Below, piece by piece: positions 40,916 through 48,339 of a DNA stretch of 64,000 nt (position 1 is its first letter; every line of letters starts with the position of its first letter). The notes beneath the pieces were generated by a model. It was not told where the DNA came from. It did not search any database and was given only the letters and a program-made list of their open reading frames with translations. The stretch covers positions 526,439 to 590,438 of the forward strand of contig NZ_KE387163.1 of the NCBI RefSeq assembly GCF_000430545.1, written 5' to 3'. Origin of the DNA: Tenacibaculum ovolyticum DSM 18103. GTDB lineage: Bacteria; Bacteroidota; Bacteroidia; Flavobacteriales; Flavobacteriaceae. The translations under genes and the position numbers were made by a program.

Positions 40916-41290
40916 CTACTGTAATTGTTCAACTAATTTTCGAGCAATAACTGTGTCGTATATAATTTTTAGTTTACCAATTTTATTATTTTCATCAAAT
41001 TCTATTATATCAACAACATCAAATTCCACTTTTTCATTATTCTTTAAAGTCCATTTATATTTAAAATATAGTGCTATACTATTAGATTCGTTTTCTTCAA
41101 AAATTCCTAATAGGTGAAGTTGAGAATTTGTAGTGTCGCTACTTAATTCGTGGTAAAAGTCTTTTGCTGTTTTTATTCCATAAAGTGGAGAGTCAACAAT
41201 TCCTTTTTGATTAAACAAATTAATTACATTTTCGATGTCTCCTTTTTCAAGAAAATCTATGTATTTATTAGCTATTTCTTTTTTTGTCAT
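40916..41290 (-). CDS. SnoaL/NTF2-like protein
   Basis: This 124-residue protein has the NTF2-like cone pattern: ANKYIDFLEKGDIENVINLF at the N-terminus, then beta strands SIALYFKYKWTLKNNEKVEF and VVDIIEFDENNKIGKLKII. These small domains are enzymes or binding proteins of many kinds. It sits in the cargo arm before repeat copy A; function unknown. Confidence 0.65.
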   Translation of the reverse strand: MTKKEIANKYIDFLEKGDIENVINLFNQKGIVDSPLYGIKTAKDFYHELSSDTTNSQLHLLGIFEENESNSIALYFKYKWTLKNNEKVEFDVVDIIEFDENNKIGKLKIIYDTVIARKLVEQLQ

Positions 41291-41419
41291 ATAATTTATT
41301 TATAGTTATAAGGTATTTAACCAAATTCATTTTTTTGCTTGCGTAAAACAGTTAATATATGGTTTATTGTGTGTTTTAAGCAGTAAATTTAGCAAATAAA
41401 ACCTAGTTTTATTATGTTA

Positions 41420-41950
41420 TTATTTAAACCAATTTGGTACTGATACCATAGCTCTGTGCGTTGCCCCATCATTAATTCCTCTTTTAGCTGTGTAGGCTAT
41501 TAAGTCTGTTCCTTTTCTTTCAAACCAACGAGTAATTTGGTATTGCCCGCCTGGTACTGGCATCCATTCTCCCCCATTAATTTGCATTTCATATTGTTGA
41601 TTCATTGTCCAAACTTGAGAACTGCCATCTTGGTTAAGTTTAAAATTAAAACCAGGAGGTATTATTGAATGGTCATCAATTCCAATACCACCATTAGCTG
41701 TATTAGAACCTAATCCATTATGAACACCAGAACGTGCGTATTCTCCACTTGGTCCAAATTCTGCGGGTGCAGCATCCCAAGATACTCGCTCTCTCGTTTT
41801 TATGTGTCCTAAATCAGCGATAGCTCCAGTACTAGATTCCCATGAAACTTCATGATGAAGAGTTGCTGCACCTGTTGACATTGATTTCGTTTTGAAATTA
41901 ATGAGGTTTCCTGTAGTTGATGCATTTTCCATTACACTTGATTTTGCCAT
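41420..41950 (-). CDS. Unknown cargo protein, Gly/Ser-rich
   Basis: This 176-residue protein has no family I know. It is rich in Gly, Ser, Ala and Trp (STGAIADLGHIKTRERVSWD; AGGQ-like turns; QINGGEWMPVPGGQYQITRW), with no signal peptide or membrane part. Its amino-acid use and somewhat higher GC differ from its Lys/Asn-rich neighbours, so it may come from another source. It lies before the small-RNA-like region and repeat B. Confidence 0.5.
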   Translation of the reverse strand: MAKSSVMENASTTGNLINFKTKSMSTGAATLHHEVSWESSTGAIADLGHIKTRERVSWDAAPAEFGPSGEYARSGVHNGLGSNTANGGIGIDDHSIIPPGFNFKLNQDGSSQVWTMNQQYEMQINGGEWMPVPGGQYQITRWFERKGTDLIAYTAKRGINDGATHRAMVSVPNWFK

Positions 41951-42013
41951 AATTCTTTATTCTTAACTTAATTAATATTTTTTATTGTTCGATTTAACGT
42001 GCCTTTTAAATTG

Positions 42014-42127
42014 CTTGTAACAATGGAATATATGTGCTGACACATAAATTTCCATTATATTTCTACTAAATCTAAGAGATTTTTAATTAATTTAAAGCGT
42101 TGAAATACTCTAAATTTAAACAGTTAT
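42014..42127 (-). repeat. Dispersed cargo-arm repeat, copy B
   Basis: Related to copies A and C. Here the hairpin is TATGTG CTGA CACATA; the changed A:T pair of the other copies is G:C here, a paired change. GGAA and TTTCC flank it. Confidence 0.75.
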
Positions 42128-42348
42128 AGCTACTATTTTCGCTTGTTTTGTTGCAAATTTCATCTAATAATAAAATAGTTTATAAAAAAAACACCTAAAT
42201 GCTTATTTCTAAAGCATGAGAGACCTAAAAATAGGTGTGAACGTTACTTATTTAGGCTTGTAAAGCTATTACTTCTTTAATGTTTATTTTTACGGGTTTT
42301 CGTAACTTTTATTACGGATTTCCTTTAACTTTTATATTTATTAGTAGT

Positions 42349-42356
42349 TAGTTTTG
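42349..42356 (+). promoter_or_regulatory. -7-like box of the first, degenerate unit
   Basis: TAGTTTTG fits TAnnTTTG and has a weak copy of the upstream motif (TTTACGGG ... ATTACGGATTT, 42289-42321) about 28 bp before it. I do not see a clear hairpin and terminator behind it. Confidence 0.35.
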
Positions 42357-42499
42357 AGAAACTAAAAATTAAAAATTTTACTATGTTAGAAGACTTTAAG
42401 AATGATTTAGTAATAAAAGGATACCCACTCTACAGTTTTTTTTTATATCTAAATAAATTTTACTTATCAATTTAACTTAATAATTTAGAAGACCTTATA

Positions 42500-42582
42500 T
42501 ATATTTGATCTATTAAATTTAAATCCGGGGGGATTTAAAAGATTGATTAATTGAAAAGAGCTGTAATAGCTCTTTTCTTTTG
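42500..42582 (+). ncRNA. Candidate small RNA unit 2
   Basis: TATATTTG (42500-42507) is followed by a perfect 9-bp hairpin TTTAAATCC GGGG GGATTTAAA (42518-42539) and a terminator AAAAGAGCT gtaat AGCTCTTTT (42554-42576). A transcript of about 70 nt is possible. No homologous RNA family is known to me. Confidence 0.45.
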
Positions 42583-42596
42583 TTTTAACCTATAAT

Positions 42597-42746
42597 TTTA
42601 CGGTTACGCCTTACTTATTTTATGGTTTTAAACCTATACCTCTATCTTTAATAATTTAACTTTGAGAATATCAAAATATATATAGCTTTCTTATGGGGAT
42701 AAAAAGCTTTATTAATCAAGGGTTCAGAAATGAACTCTTTTTTATG
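42597..42746 (+). ncRNA. Candidate small RNA unit 3 with upstream motif
   Basis: The upstream motif (42597-42629) is 28 bp before TAACTTTG (42657-42664). A hairpin with loop GGGG follows (AGCTTT C TTAT GGGG ATAA AAAGCT, 42684-42708), then a terminator GGGTTCA gaaa TGAACTC plus T-run (42720-42743). Confidence 0.5.
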
Positions 42747-42776
42747 CTTTAATTTTATCATTTTTCTAACTGTTAT

Positions 42777-42917
42777 TTTACGTTTCTACCTTACTTCTTT
42801 TATGCTTTTTTTTCATCATTATTATTTTTGATTATATAGTTTTGCTTACTCATAATTTGGAAGGGTTATGATTAGTAATTTAGATTAATGTAGAGCTCCT
42901 TCGGGGGCTTTACTTTT
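42777..42917 (+). ncRNA. Candidate small RNA unit 4 with upstream motif
   Basis: The upstream motif (42777-42809, 27 of 33 bases as in unit 3) is 28 bp before TAGTTTTG (42837-42844). Hairpin TCATAATTT GGAA GGGTTATGA (42850-42871), then terminator AGAGCTCC ttcg GGGGCTTT (42892-42911). Confidence 0.5.
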
Positions 42918-43109
42918 CTACTCTTTTTTCAACAGGTTAATTAATGTTTGTTTAACTTTCATTTTACTCCAAAACATTTTTTCATTTCTAATTTTGTCAA
43001 GCATTTAATAATCATCAAAAGAGATTTGAATTAGTTTTTAATTAGCCATGCTTGTAGTGTAGTATGGCTTTTTTGTTCTTTATAACTACAGGTTTTGTTA
43101 TACATTGTT

Positions 43110-44189
43110 TTAATCATCAATTGAAACATCAGTTGGAATCCCACTGGAAATTTCGATAAACTCCCAATCTTTCCAATAAATCTCTTTGCCTGGTAATTCA
43201 CATTTTATTTCTACAATTACTTTTAATTTGCAATCGTCAGAAACTAATTTATTTTCCATTTCAGTTCCATACCATCTGGCGTCTTCTTTGTCATACCAAC
43301 CAATACTTGTGTTTTCATAAGAAACATCAACAGTATAGTTAACAGGAATTGTAAGTTCTACCTTAGCAACATTGTCAAATATTTGCAATACAGAGTGTGA
43401 ATCTATAAATCCTTCAAATTTTTCAATGCCATTTGATTCGTATTCAAAACCTTGGCTATCATCAAACCCACTGTAAGGAAAGTCATATGCAAACTTATCC
43501 TCAATAGTTGAGATTATCTCAGCTTCCTTACTTTCAAGAATTTCATCTATTTTGGTAGAAATATTTTCGTCACTAAAAGTAAAACTTATTTGGTCTAAAA
43601 GTTTGTCGTATTCTTTTATTGGGATTAAATAATCTGATTCATAAGAATTCAAATCTTCATCTTCAGCTACAACATATATTTTTTCACTATTTTCTCTACA
43701 CCAAGTTTCTAAGGAATTTAAAACAATTGCATCAGGAAATTCATTTTTCTTTTTTCCGTCTTTAAAGGGGGGGTTGAAGTCAAAATAATCTGCGACTATT
43801 TTTAATGTTTTACTAGGGTCAATATCAACTTCTTTAAAGTGGTCTGATTTTATCTTTTCAAATTTCTTATGTAATACATCTTTTTCTTTTTCGAATTCAA
43901 AAGAATTATGAAGATTAAATATTTCGTTTAAGGAGACAATATTCTTAAATGTTTTAGCCTTATTACTTAATTCTTTAAGTGTTTTCTTAAAAGTAGCATT
44001 TGAATTTATTAAAAACTTATTCAAATTTGAATGACATTCTTTTTTAGTGATTTCAGTAGTTAGTAATTCTATTTCAGACTCTTTTTCGTGTTTCAGAAAA
44101 GCTTTTAACTTATTTCCTGCGAAGAAATTCTCTTTAATAAATATGGAAGTATCTAAAAATATATAGTGTGTTTTTATTTCTTCTTTCAT
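43110..44189 (-). CDS. PIN-domain protein (DUF4935-like) with C-terminal extension
   Basis: This 359-residue protein has a PIN-type RNase domain in residues about 6-190: acidic residues Asp13 (YIFLDTSIF), Glu in LLTTEITKKECHS, Asp in FPDAIVLNSLETW and Asp in YVVAEDEDL. The C-terminal 130 residues are beta-rich (VAKVELTIPVNYTVDVSYEN) and may sense a ligand. It resembles the long PIN proteins (DUF4935) found in defence islands and phages. It lies next to repeat C and has no partner gene beside it. Confidence 0.65.
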   Translation of the reverse strand: MKEEIKTHYIFLDTSIFIKENFFAGNKLKAFLKHEKESEIELLTTEITKKECHSNLNKFLINSNATFKKTLKELSNKAKTFKNIVSLNEIFNLHNSFEFEKEKDVLHKKFEKIKSDHFKEVDIDPSKTLKIVADYFDFNPPFKDGKKKNEFPDAIVLNSLETWCRENSEKIYVVAEDEDLNSYESDYLIPIKEYDKLLDQISFTFSDENISTKIDEILESKEAEIISTIEDKFAYDFPYSGFDDSQGFEYESNGIEKFEGFIDSHSVLQIFDNVAKVELTIPVNYTVDVSYENTSIGWYDKEDARWYGTEMENKLVSDDCKLKVIVEIKCELPGKEIYWKDWEFIEISSGIPTDVSIDD

Positions 44190-44203
44190 TTTCGTCTAAT
44201 AAT

Positions 44204-44317
44204 GTATAACAACGGAATATATGTACTGGTACATATATTTCCATTATATTTTTTTAACAAATTAAGTATTTTTTTATTGATTTAAAGCTTTTAAACACTT
44301 TAAATTTGTACAACTAC
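44204..44317 (-). repeat. Dispersed cargo-arm repeat, copy C
   Basis: Contains GGAATATATGTAC TG GTACATATATTTCC (about 44214-44242), a 9- to 13-bp stem. It lies 15 bp before the PIN gene start. Related to copies A and B. Confidence 0.75.
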
Positions 44318-44349
44318 TTTTGTCGTTACTTACGTACAAAAAAAAAGGT

Positions 44350-44378
44350 AAAACCGTAATTATGTTACGGTTTTTTGA
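44350..44378. terminator. Terminator-like hairpin
   Basis: AAAACCGTAA / TTACGGTTTT (44350-44359 and 44365-44374) with a T-run on the right, between repeat C and the plus-strand gene pair. Confidence 0.7.
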
Positions 44379-44401
44379 TTCTATTTTTATTTTTGATTAG
44401 C

Positions 44402-44409
44402 TACTTTTG
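44402..44409 (+). promoter_or_regulatory. Candidate -7 box
   Basis: TACTTTTG matches TAnnTTTG 46 bp before the first gene of the plus-strand pair; a second, TATTTTTG, lies 15 bp further upstream. Confidence 0.4.
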
Positions 44410-44454
44410 GTTTAGGAAAAATGAAAAATAAAAGAAAATTATAATATATAAAAA

Positions 44455-44955
44455 ATGCTAACAAATGAAGAAGTAAAATATCTTTTAAAATTAGACAAAA
44501 CATTATCTGACCCAACGAAAGTGATTGATTTAAAAGATAAAAAAAACAGACTTGAATTAATTTCAAATCAAGATAATCAACACAAATTTTGGGTCGAAAT
44601 AACTTCAAATAAAAAGATTTTACTAAAAACATCAGTTCATCATTTAGAAACTGGTTCTCATATAGGTTTATTAAGAATTGATTACCGAGGAGGTCATCAT
44701 AATCCTGTAGATATTAAAGACACCTTACCTGATTATTTAAAAAAATATGCAGATAAATGGTTTAAAACCGATGAACCACATATGCATATATATGTAGAAG
44801 GGTACAAGCCTTTATCTTGGGCTATTCCTTTGACTGACACAAAATTCCCGATACAAGATATTACGGAAAGTGCAGACATTTCAGATTTAATAATTAACTT
44901 TGCAAAAGAGATAAATTTAAATTCTAAGTTGAACATACAATTATCAATAGATTGA
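44455..44955 (+). CDS. Unknown protein, partner of the DUF1828/1829 gene
   Basis: This 166-residue protein starts MLTNEEVKYLLKLDKTLSDP and has a beta-rich core (RLELISNQDNQHKFWVEITS; HIGLLRIDYRGGHHNPVDIK; EPHMHIYVEGYKPLSWAIPL). I do not know its family with certainty. Its stop overlaps the next start as TTGA, so the two are translated together and are likely partners. Confidence 0.6.
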   Translation: MLTNEEVKYLLKLDKTLSDPTKVIDLKDKKNRLELISNQDNQHKFWVEITSNKKILLKTSVHHLETGSHIGLLRIDYRGGHHNPVDIKDTLPDYLKKYADKWFKTDEPHMHIYVEGYKPLSWAIPLTDTKFPIQDITESADISDLIINFAKEINLNSKLNIQLSID

Positions 44956-45734
44956 GTTGGGTAAATACATATGTGGATGATTATTATAAATGGTTAAGAG
45001 AAAAAACTTCTATCCAAAAAGATAAACATACAGAATGGTTTGCTATCTCTACTCCTTTTATTGGTGCATTTAATGATACTATTGAAATTTATGCTCAAAA
45101 AAAAGACTCTAACTTAACTTTAAGTGATAATGGAGATACTTTATCTAATTTAGAATTACAAGGCTTACATATACAAGGTTCTAAAAAAAGGAAATACATA
45201 TTAGAAACAATTTTACTTAATTATGGAGTAAAACTCATAAATAACGAATTATTTATTGAAACAGATATTAGTCGTTTTTCTCAGTCTAAACATAATATTT
45301 TATCTGCAATAATTGAAATAAATGATTTATATGTTCTTTCTCAACAAAATATATCTTCGATCTTCAAAGAAGATGTTAGGCTTTTCTTAGATGAAAAAGG
45401 ATTAATATATACTCCTGATTTTATATCTAAAGGAATGACTGGTTTAGAATTTAACTTTGATTTTCAAATTGCAGGTAGAAATAAGGAAATTGTTTTAAAA
45501 TCGTTTAACACAATTAACAGATCAAATATATCTTCATTTTTGTTTTCTTGGGAAGATATTAAACCTGTTAGAGAAAAAAGTACAAAGAAAGAAGTTAGTG
45601 CTGTTGCAATAATTAATGATATAGATAAAGAAATTAAAAATGAATTTCTAGAAGCTTTAAAAACTAAAAAAGCCGATTATATTATATGGTCAGACAGAAA
45701 ATCTGAAGTAAATAATAATTTACTTGTCGCTTAA
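44952..45734 (+). CDS. DUF1828/DUF1829 protein
   Basis: This 260-residue protein starts with TTG (44952-44954), as the TTGA overlap with the upstream stop indicates; there is no in-frame ATG before the conserved start region. Residues 30-110 have the DUF1828 pattern (FIGAFNDTIEIYAQKKDSNL, LTLSDNGDTLSNLELQGLHI) and the C-terminal half the DUF1829 pattern (IINDIDKEIKNEFLEALKTK, ADYIIWSDRK). The function of the family is unknown; it is frequent in mobile elements and may be a defence or antitoxin-like protein. Confidence 0.75.
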   Translation: MSWVNTYVDDYYKWLREKTSIQKDKHTEWFAISTPFIGAFNDTIEIYAQKKDSNLTLSDNGDTLSNLELQGLHIQGSKKRKYILETILLNYGVKLINNELFIETDISRFSQSKHNILSAIIEINDLYVLSQQNISSIFKEDVRLFLDEKGLIYTPDFISKGMTGLEFNFDFQIAGRNKEIVLKSFNTINRSNISSFLFSWEDIKPVREKSTKKEVSAVAIINDIDKEIKNEFLEALKTKKADYIIWSDRKSEVNNNLLVA

Positions 45735-45790
45735 AAATCACTATTTTTTCTTATATTTTTTTTGTCCTATTATTTTTTTCATTAAATAAA

Positions 45791-45798
45791 TACGTTTG
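45791..45798 (+). promoter_or_regulatory. Candidate -7 box
   Basis: TACGTTTG matches TAnnTTTG 24 bp before the start of the 93-residue gene. Confidence 0.45.
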
Positions 45799-45821
45799 TA
45801 TCTAATTTAAAAACGTAAAAT

Positions 45822-46103
45822 ATGAATAGTATTAAAGAAAAATTAGTTTACAGCAGCATTGAGTCTAAATATTTGCATAACAGTGTTTATATGGGGATTG
45901 AAAAAGCTCTAAAAATAGAAAAGCTTTCAAAAAAAACTAAGGTACTTTCTAAAATTAACCTATTAAAGAAAGAACTAAAAGAAATCAAAGACCCAAGTGT
46001 ATATTATGGTACACCGCCTCCTTTAGACTTTTTAAAACAAAATCAAATACATTTAATAGGTTTAGAAGTATTTGGTTTAATTGAGGATTATTTACCAAAT
46101 TAA
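45822..46103 (+). CDS. Unknown small protein near the integrase
   Basis: This 93-residue protein is Lys-rich and mostly helical (EKALKIEKLSKKTKVLSKIN), with a loop YGTPPPLDFLKQ and an acidic end. It has a -7 box and shares a terminator with the convergent integrase gene, so it is probably real. It could be an excision factor, but no helix-turn-helix is visible. Confidence 0.5.
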   Translation: MNSIKEKLVYSSIESKYLHNSVYMGIEKALKIEKLSKKTKVLSKINLLKKELKEIKDPSVYYGTPPPLDFLKQNQIHLIGLEVFGLIEDYLPN

Positions 46104-46151
46104 ATATATATGTTTTCCCATTCCTAAAAAAAACGAGAAGATTTTTAAAAG

Positions 46152-46186
46152 AAAAAACCAACATATTAATGTTGGTTTTTTCTTTT
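46152..46186. terminator. Bidirectional terminator between convergent genes
   Basis: AAAAAACCAACAT / ATGTTGGTTTTTT with A- and T-runs lies between the 93-residue gene and the integrase. Confidence 0.9.
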
Positions 46187-47414
46187 ACTCGTTACTTATA
46201 TTAAGAACCGTATCAATAACCATTCTATGATAATTGTCTATTTTTTCCTGTGGGAATACATCTAAATAAATGTCGGTTGTAGATTTAGTTTTATGACCTA
46301 ATAATTCTTGTAAATAAAGAAATGGCACTTCATTTAATTTTGCTAAATTTATAAAGGTGTACCTAGCAGACATGGAGGTTAAATTAAAATCAACATTTAA
46401 ATCTTTTTTCCCTATGTTTCGTAAATTACTATTTATTACTGTAAGCTTATGTTTATAGGCTTTATAATCATTAATACTAGTATCTTTATTGTATCCGTTT
46501 TCAAGTAATGGAAAAATGTAATCGTTTCCTTTAACAAAATATTTTTTTATAATTTCTCTAGCTTCAGGGTAAATTTTAATTTTCTGTTTCGTAGAAATTT
46601 TTGTTTTCAATTTTTCTCTAGTAAAACTAAAATACTCTCCTTCTATATCTTTGGGTTTAATTAGTGCCATTTCAATAAAATTTATTCCTCTCATTAAAAA
46701 ACAAAATTTCCAAAAGTCTAACGACATATCTTTATAAGACTTTCCCCAACCAGTGCCATAATTAAGTTTAAATAGTTCTTTTGTCTTAATTAAGTTTAAG
46801 TTTCTATTTATAGTTGTTGTAGTTATTTTTTTACTAAAGAGTGACGATTTAAACGGGTTTTTCTTAGGTACAAAATCATCTTGTTCTATAGCGTAGTTAT
46901 ATACTTGCCTAAGTATTGACAAATATCTAGTAGCACTTTTTAAACCTTCATCTTCTAAAAACTTCTTATATTTAGATAGTAATTGAAAATCTAGTTCGTT
47001 AAACGAAATATCTTTACCTCCTATAAAGTTTTTAAACTTTTTAAGTTTAGACGCATCTAGTAATTTTGTAGAAATACCAATTTTATTTTCAAAATTAATT
47101 TCAGTAGAATATTTAAAAAACATTATTTCTTTAGTATCCTTTCCAGCAAATATGCTTGCAATTTTTTTTGCTGACCAACCTTTATCAATTCCTTCAAACA
47201 GCAACTCTTCGCATTCTAAAAGTTTTTTTTGACATATTAATGAAAGCCTTCTATTTTTAGGAAGATTCGTTTTTATATCCCACTCTTCAATATGGCAATT
47301 AATATTTAGCGTTGTTATTGCTTTTTTTTTATCTTTAAGTATTTGAATTATTATAGGATGAGAACAATCTTTTAAAGTTTGTGAAGTTTTTAATTTTAAT
47401 TTAGCTGAAGCCAT
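46185..47414 (-). CDS. int: Tyrosine recombinase (integrase) of the element
   Basis: This is a 409-residue protein. I start it at ATG 47412-47414 (MASAKLKLKTSQTLKDCSHP); the longer frame would add a false signal-like N-terminus before the arm-binding domain. It has an arm-DNA-binding part (ITTLNINCHIEEWD), a SAM-like helical core (ATRYLSILRQVYNYAIEQDD) and the catalytic part: Arg in FCFLMRGINFIEMALIK, Lys in the beta hairpin, Arg in SARYTFINLAK, His in ELLGHKTKSTTDIYLDVF and the Tyr there as the nucleophile. It lies 170 bp from the recR junction, as expected for the enzyme that put the element there. Confidence 0.9.
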   Translation of the reverse strand: MASAKLKLKTSQTLKDCSHPIIIQILKDKKKAITTLNINCHIEEWDIKTNLPKNRRLSLICQKKLLECEELLFEGIDKGWSAKKIASIFAGKDTKEIMFFKYSTEINFENKIGISTKLLDASKLKKFKNFIGGKDISFNELDFQLLSKYKKFLEDEGLKSATRYLSILRQVYNYAIEQDDFVPKKNPFKSSLFSKKITTTTINRNLNLIKTKELFKLNYGTGWGKSYKDMSLDFWKFCFLMRGINFIEMALIKPKDIEGEYFSFTREKLKTKISTKQKIKIYPEAREIIKKYFVKGNDYIFPLLENGYNKDTSINDYKAYKHKLTVINSNLRNIGKKDLNVDFNLTSMSARYTFINLAKLNEVPFLYLQELLGHKTKSTTDIYLDVFPQEKIDNYHRMVIDTVLNISNE

Positions 47415-47565
47415 AAAAGTGAAGTCGTAAAATATTTTAGGTGAACTATAAGTGAAATTAATTACGCTAAATATACATAAATATATTAAAAACTTCACTT
47501 TTAAAGTTCCTTAAAAACTAAACAAATACGACTACATAGCCTATACCCCTTATAAAACCAACATA

Positions 47566-48186
47566 TTAAGTCCCTTTAATTGACTGCTCAAAAGGAATTC
47601 TATTAACAATACTCCTACCCAATGTAACCTCATCAGCATACTCTAGCTCATCACCAACCGAAATTCCACGAGCAATAGTAGATGTTGTAATATTAAACTT
47701 CTCTATTTGTTTATATATATAAAAGTTTGTAGTATCCCCCTCCATTGTAGAACTTAAAGCAAAAATTAATTCTTTCACTTCACCTTCTTTAACTTTGGTA
47801 ACTAAAGAATCTATTTGTAAATTCTGTGGACCAATACCTTCAATAGGCGATATTTTCCCCCCTAACACATGATATACTCCTCTAAATTGTGCAGTATTTT
47901 CAATTGCCATTACATCACGAATATCTTCAACAACACAAACTATTTCGGTTTTCCTATTCGGATTATTACATATTTCACACAAAACAGTATCTGAAATATT
48001 ATGGCATTTACTACACGAATTTACATCATTTCGTAAATGCGTTAACGCTTCAGTTAAAAACTTTGTATTCTCATTTGGTTGCTTTAACAAATGTAATACC
48101 AAACGAAGCGCAGTTCTTTTACCAATACCAGGTAATCTACTCACTTCATCTACTGCTCTTTCTAGTAATTTTGACGAAAAATCCAT
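47566..48186 (-). CDS. recR: Recombination mediator protein RecR
   Basis: This is a 206-residue, full-length RecR with the helix-hairpin-helix ([20 protein letters not shown]), a four-cysteine zinc finger ([18 protein letters not shown]) and a Toprim domain ([32 protein letters not shown]). RecR works with RecF and RecO in loading RecA. Its last codons ([11 protein letters not shown]) come from the integrated element rather than from the original gene, whose tail remains at 14016-14049. So it stays functional although the element has inserted. Confidence 0.96.
   Translation of the reverse strand: MDFSSKLLERAVDEVSRLPGIGKRTALRLVLHLLKQPNENTKFLTEALTHLRNDVNSCSKCHNISDTVLCEICNNPNRKTEIVCVVEDIRDVMAIENTAQFRGVYHVLGGKISPIEGIGPQNLQIDSLVTKVKEGEVKELIFALSSTMEGDTTNFYIYKQIEKFNITTSTIARGISVGDELEYADEVTLGRSIVNRIPFEQSIKGT
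47585..47602. repeat. att core, right copy in recR
   Basis: TGCTCAAAAGGAATTCTA, identical to 14032-14049. It encodes the RIPFEQ residues of RecR on the minus strand. Confidence 0.85.
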
Positions 48187-48339
48187 GGCGCGAATTTACA
48201 ATTTTTCAATTAGCAAACAGCAATATACACCATATGAATTACCCTATAAAAAGCATCAGCTAATTAATCACTTTTTTGGCTATCGCCCTGCCATTAAAAA
48301 AAGTATCTTCGTACTTTAAATTTAAACAAACATTTTACA

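Larger units (their letters stand above)
42128..43109. other. Gene-free kilobase with tandem RNA-like units
   Basis: I see no protein gene. It holds a hairpin-rich start (ACACCTA ... TAGGTGT, 42191-42238), then units with -7-like box, G-rich-loop hairpin and terminator-like hairpin (see separate entries), and a last terminator AGCCATGC ... ATGGCTTTTTT (about 43043-43075). Confidence 0.6.
14032..47602. mobile_element. Integrative element inserted in the 3' end of recR
   Basis: The element is bounded by 18-bp direct repeats, each within a recR C-terminal coding sequence. A tyrosine recombinase gene lies 170 bp inside the right boundary. The element carries its own replacement tail for recR, so the host gene stays intact. 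It holds a provirus-like core (about 17.1-37.2 kb) and two arms with accessory genes and palindromic repeats. No relaxase or T4SS gene is visible, so conjugation is unlikely. Confidence 0.85.

Noticed and set aside
42360..42430. Full small-RNA unit behind the first -7-like box
   Set aside because: No convincing hairpin plus terminator follows; only the box and a weak upstream motif are kept as a regulatory entry.
47415..47498. Signal-peptide-like N-terminus of the integrase
   Set aside because: A longer frame gives MKFLIYLCIFSVINF, but the arm-binding domain starts at MASAKLKLKTSQ; an exported integrase makes no sense.
14032..47602. Integrative conjugative element
   Set aside because: No relaxase, coupling protein, Tra proteins or T4SS ATPase are visible; lysozyme and CI-type switch point to a virus.
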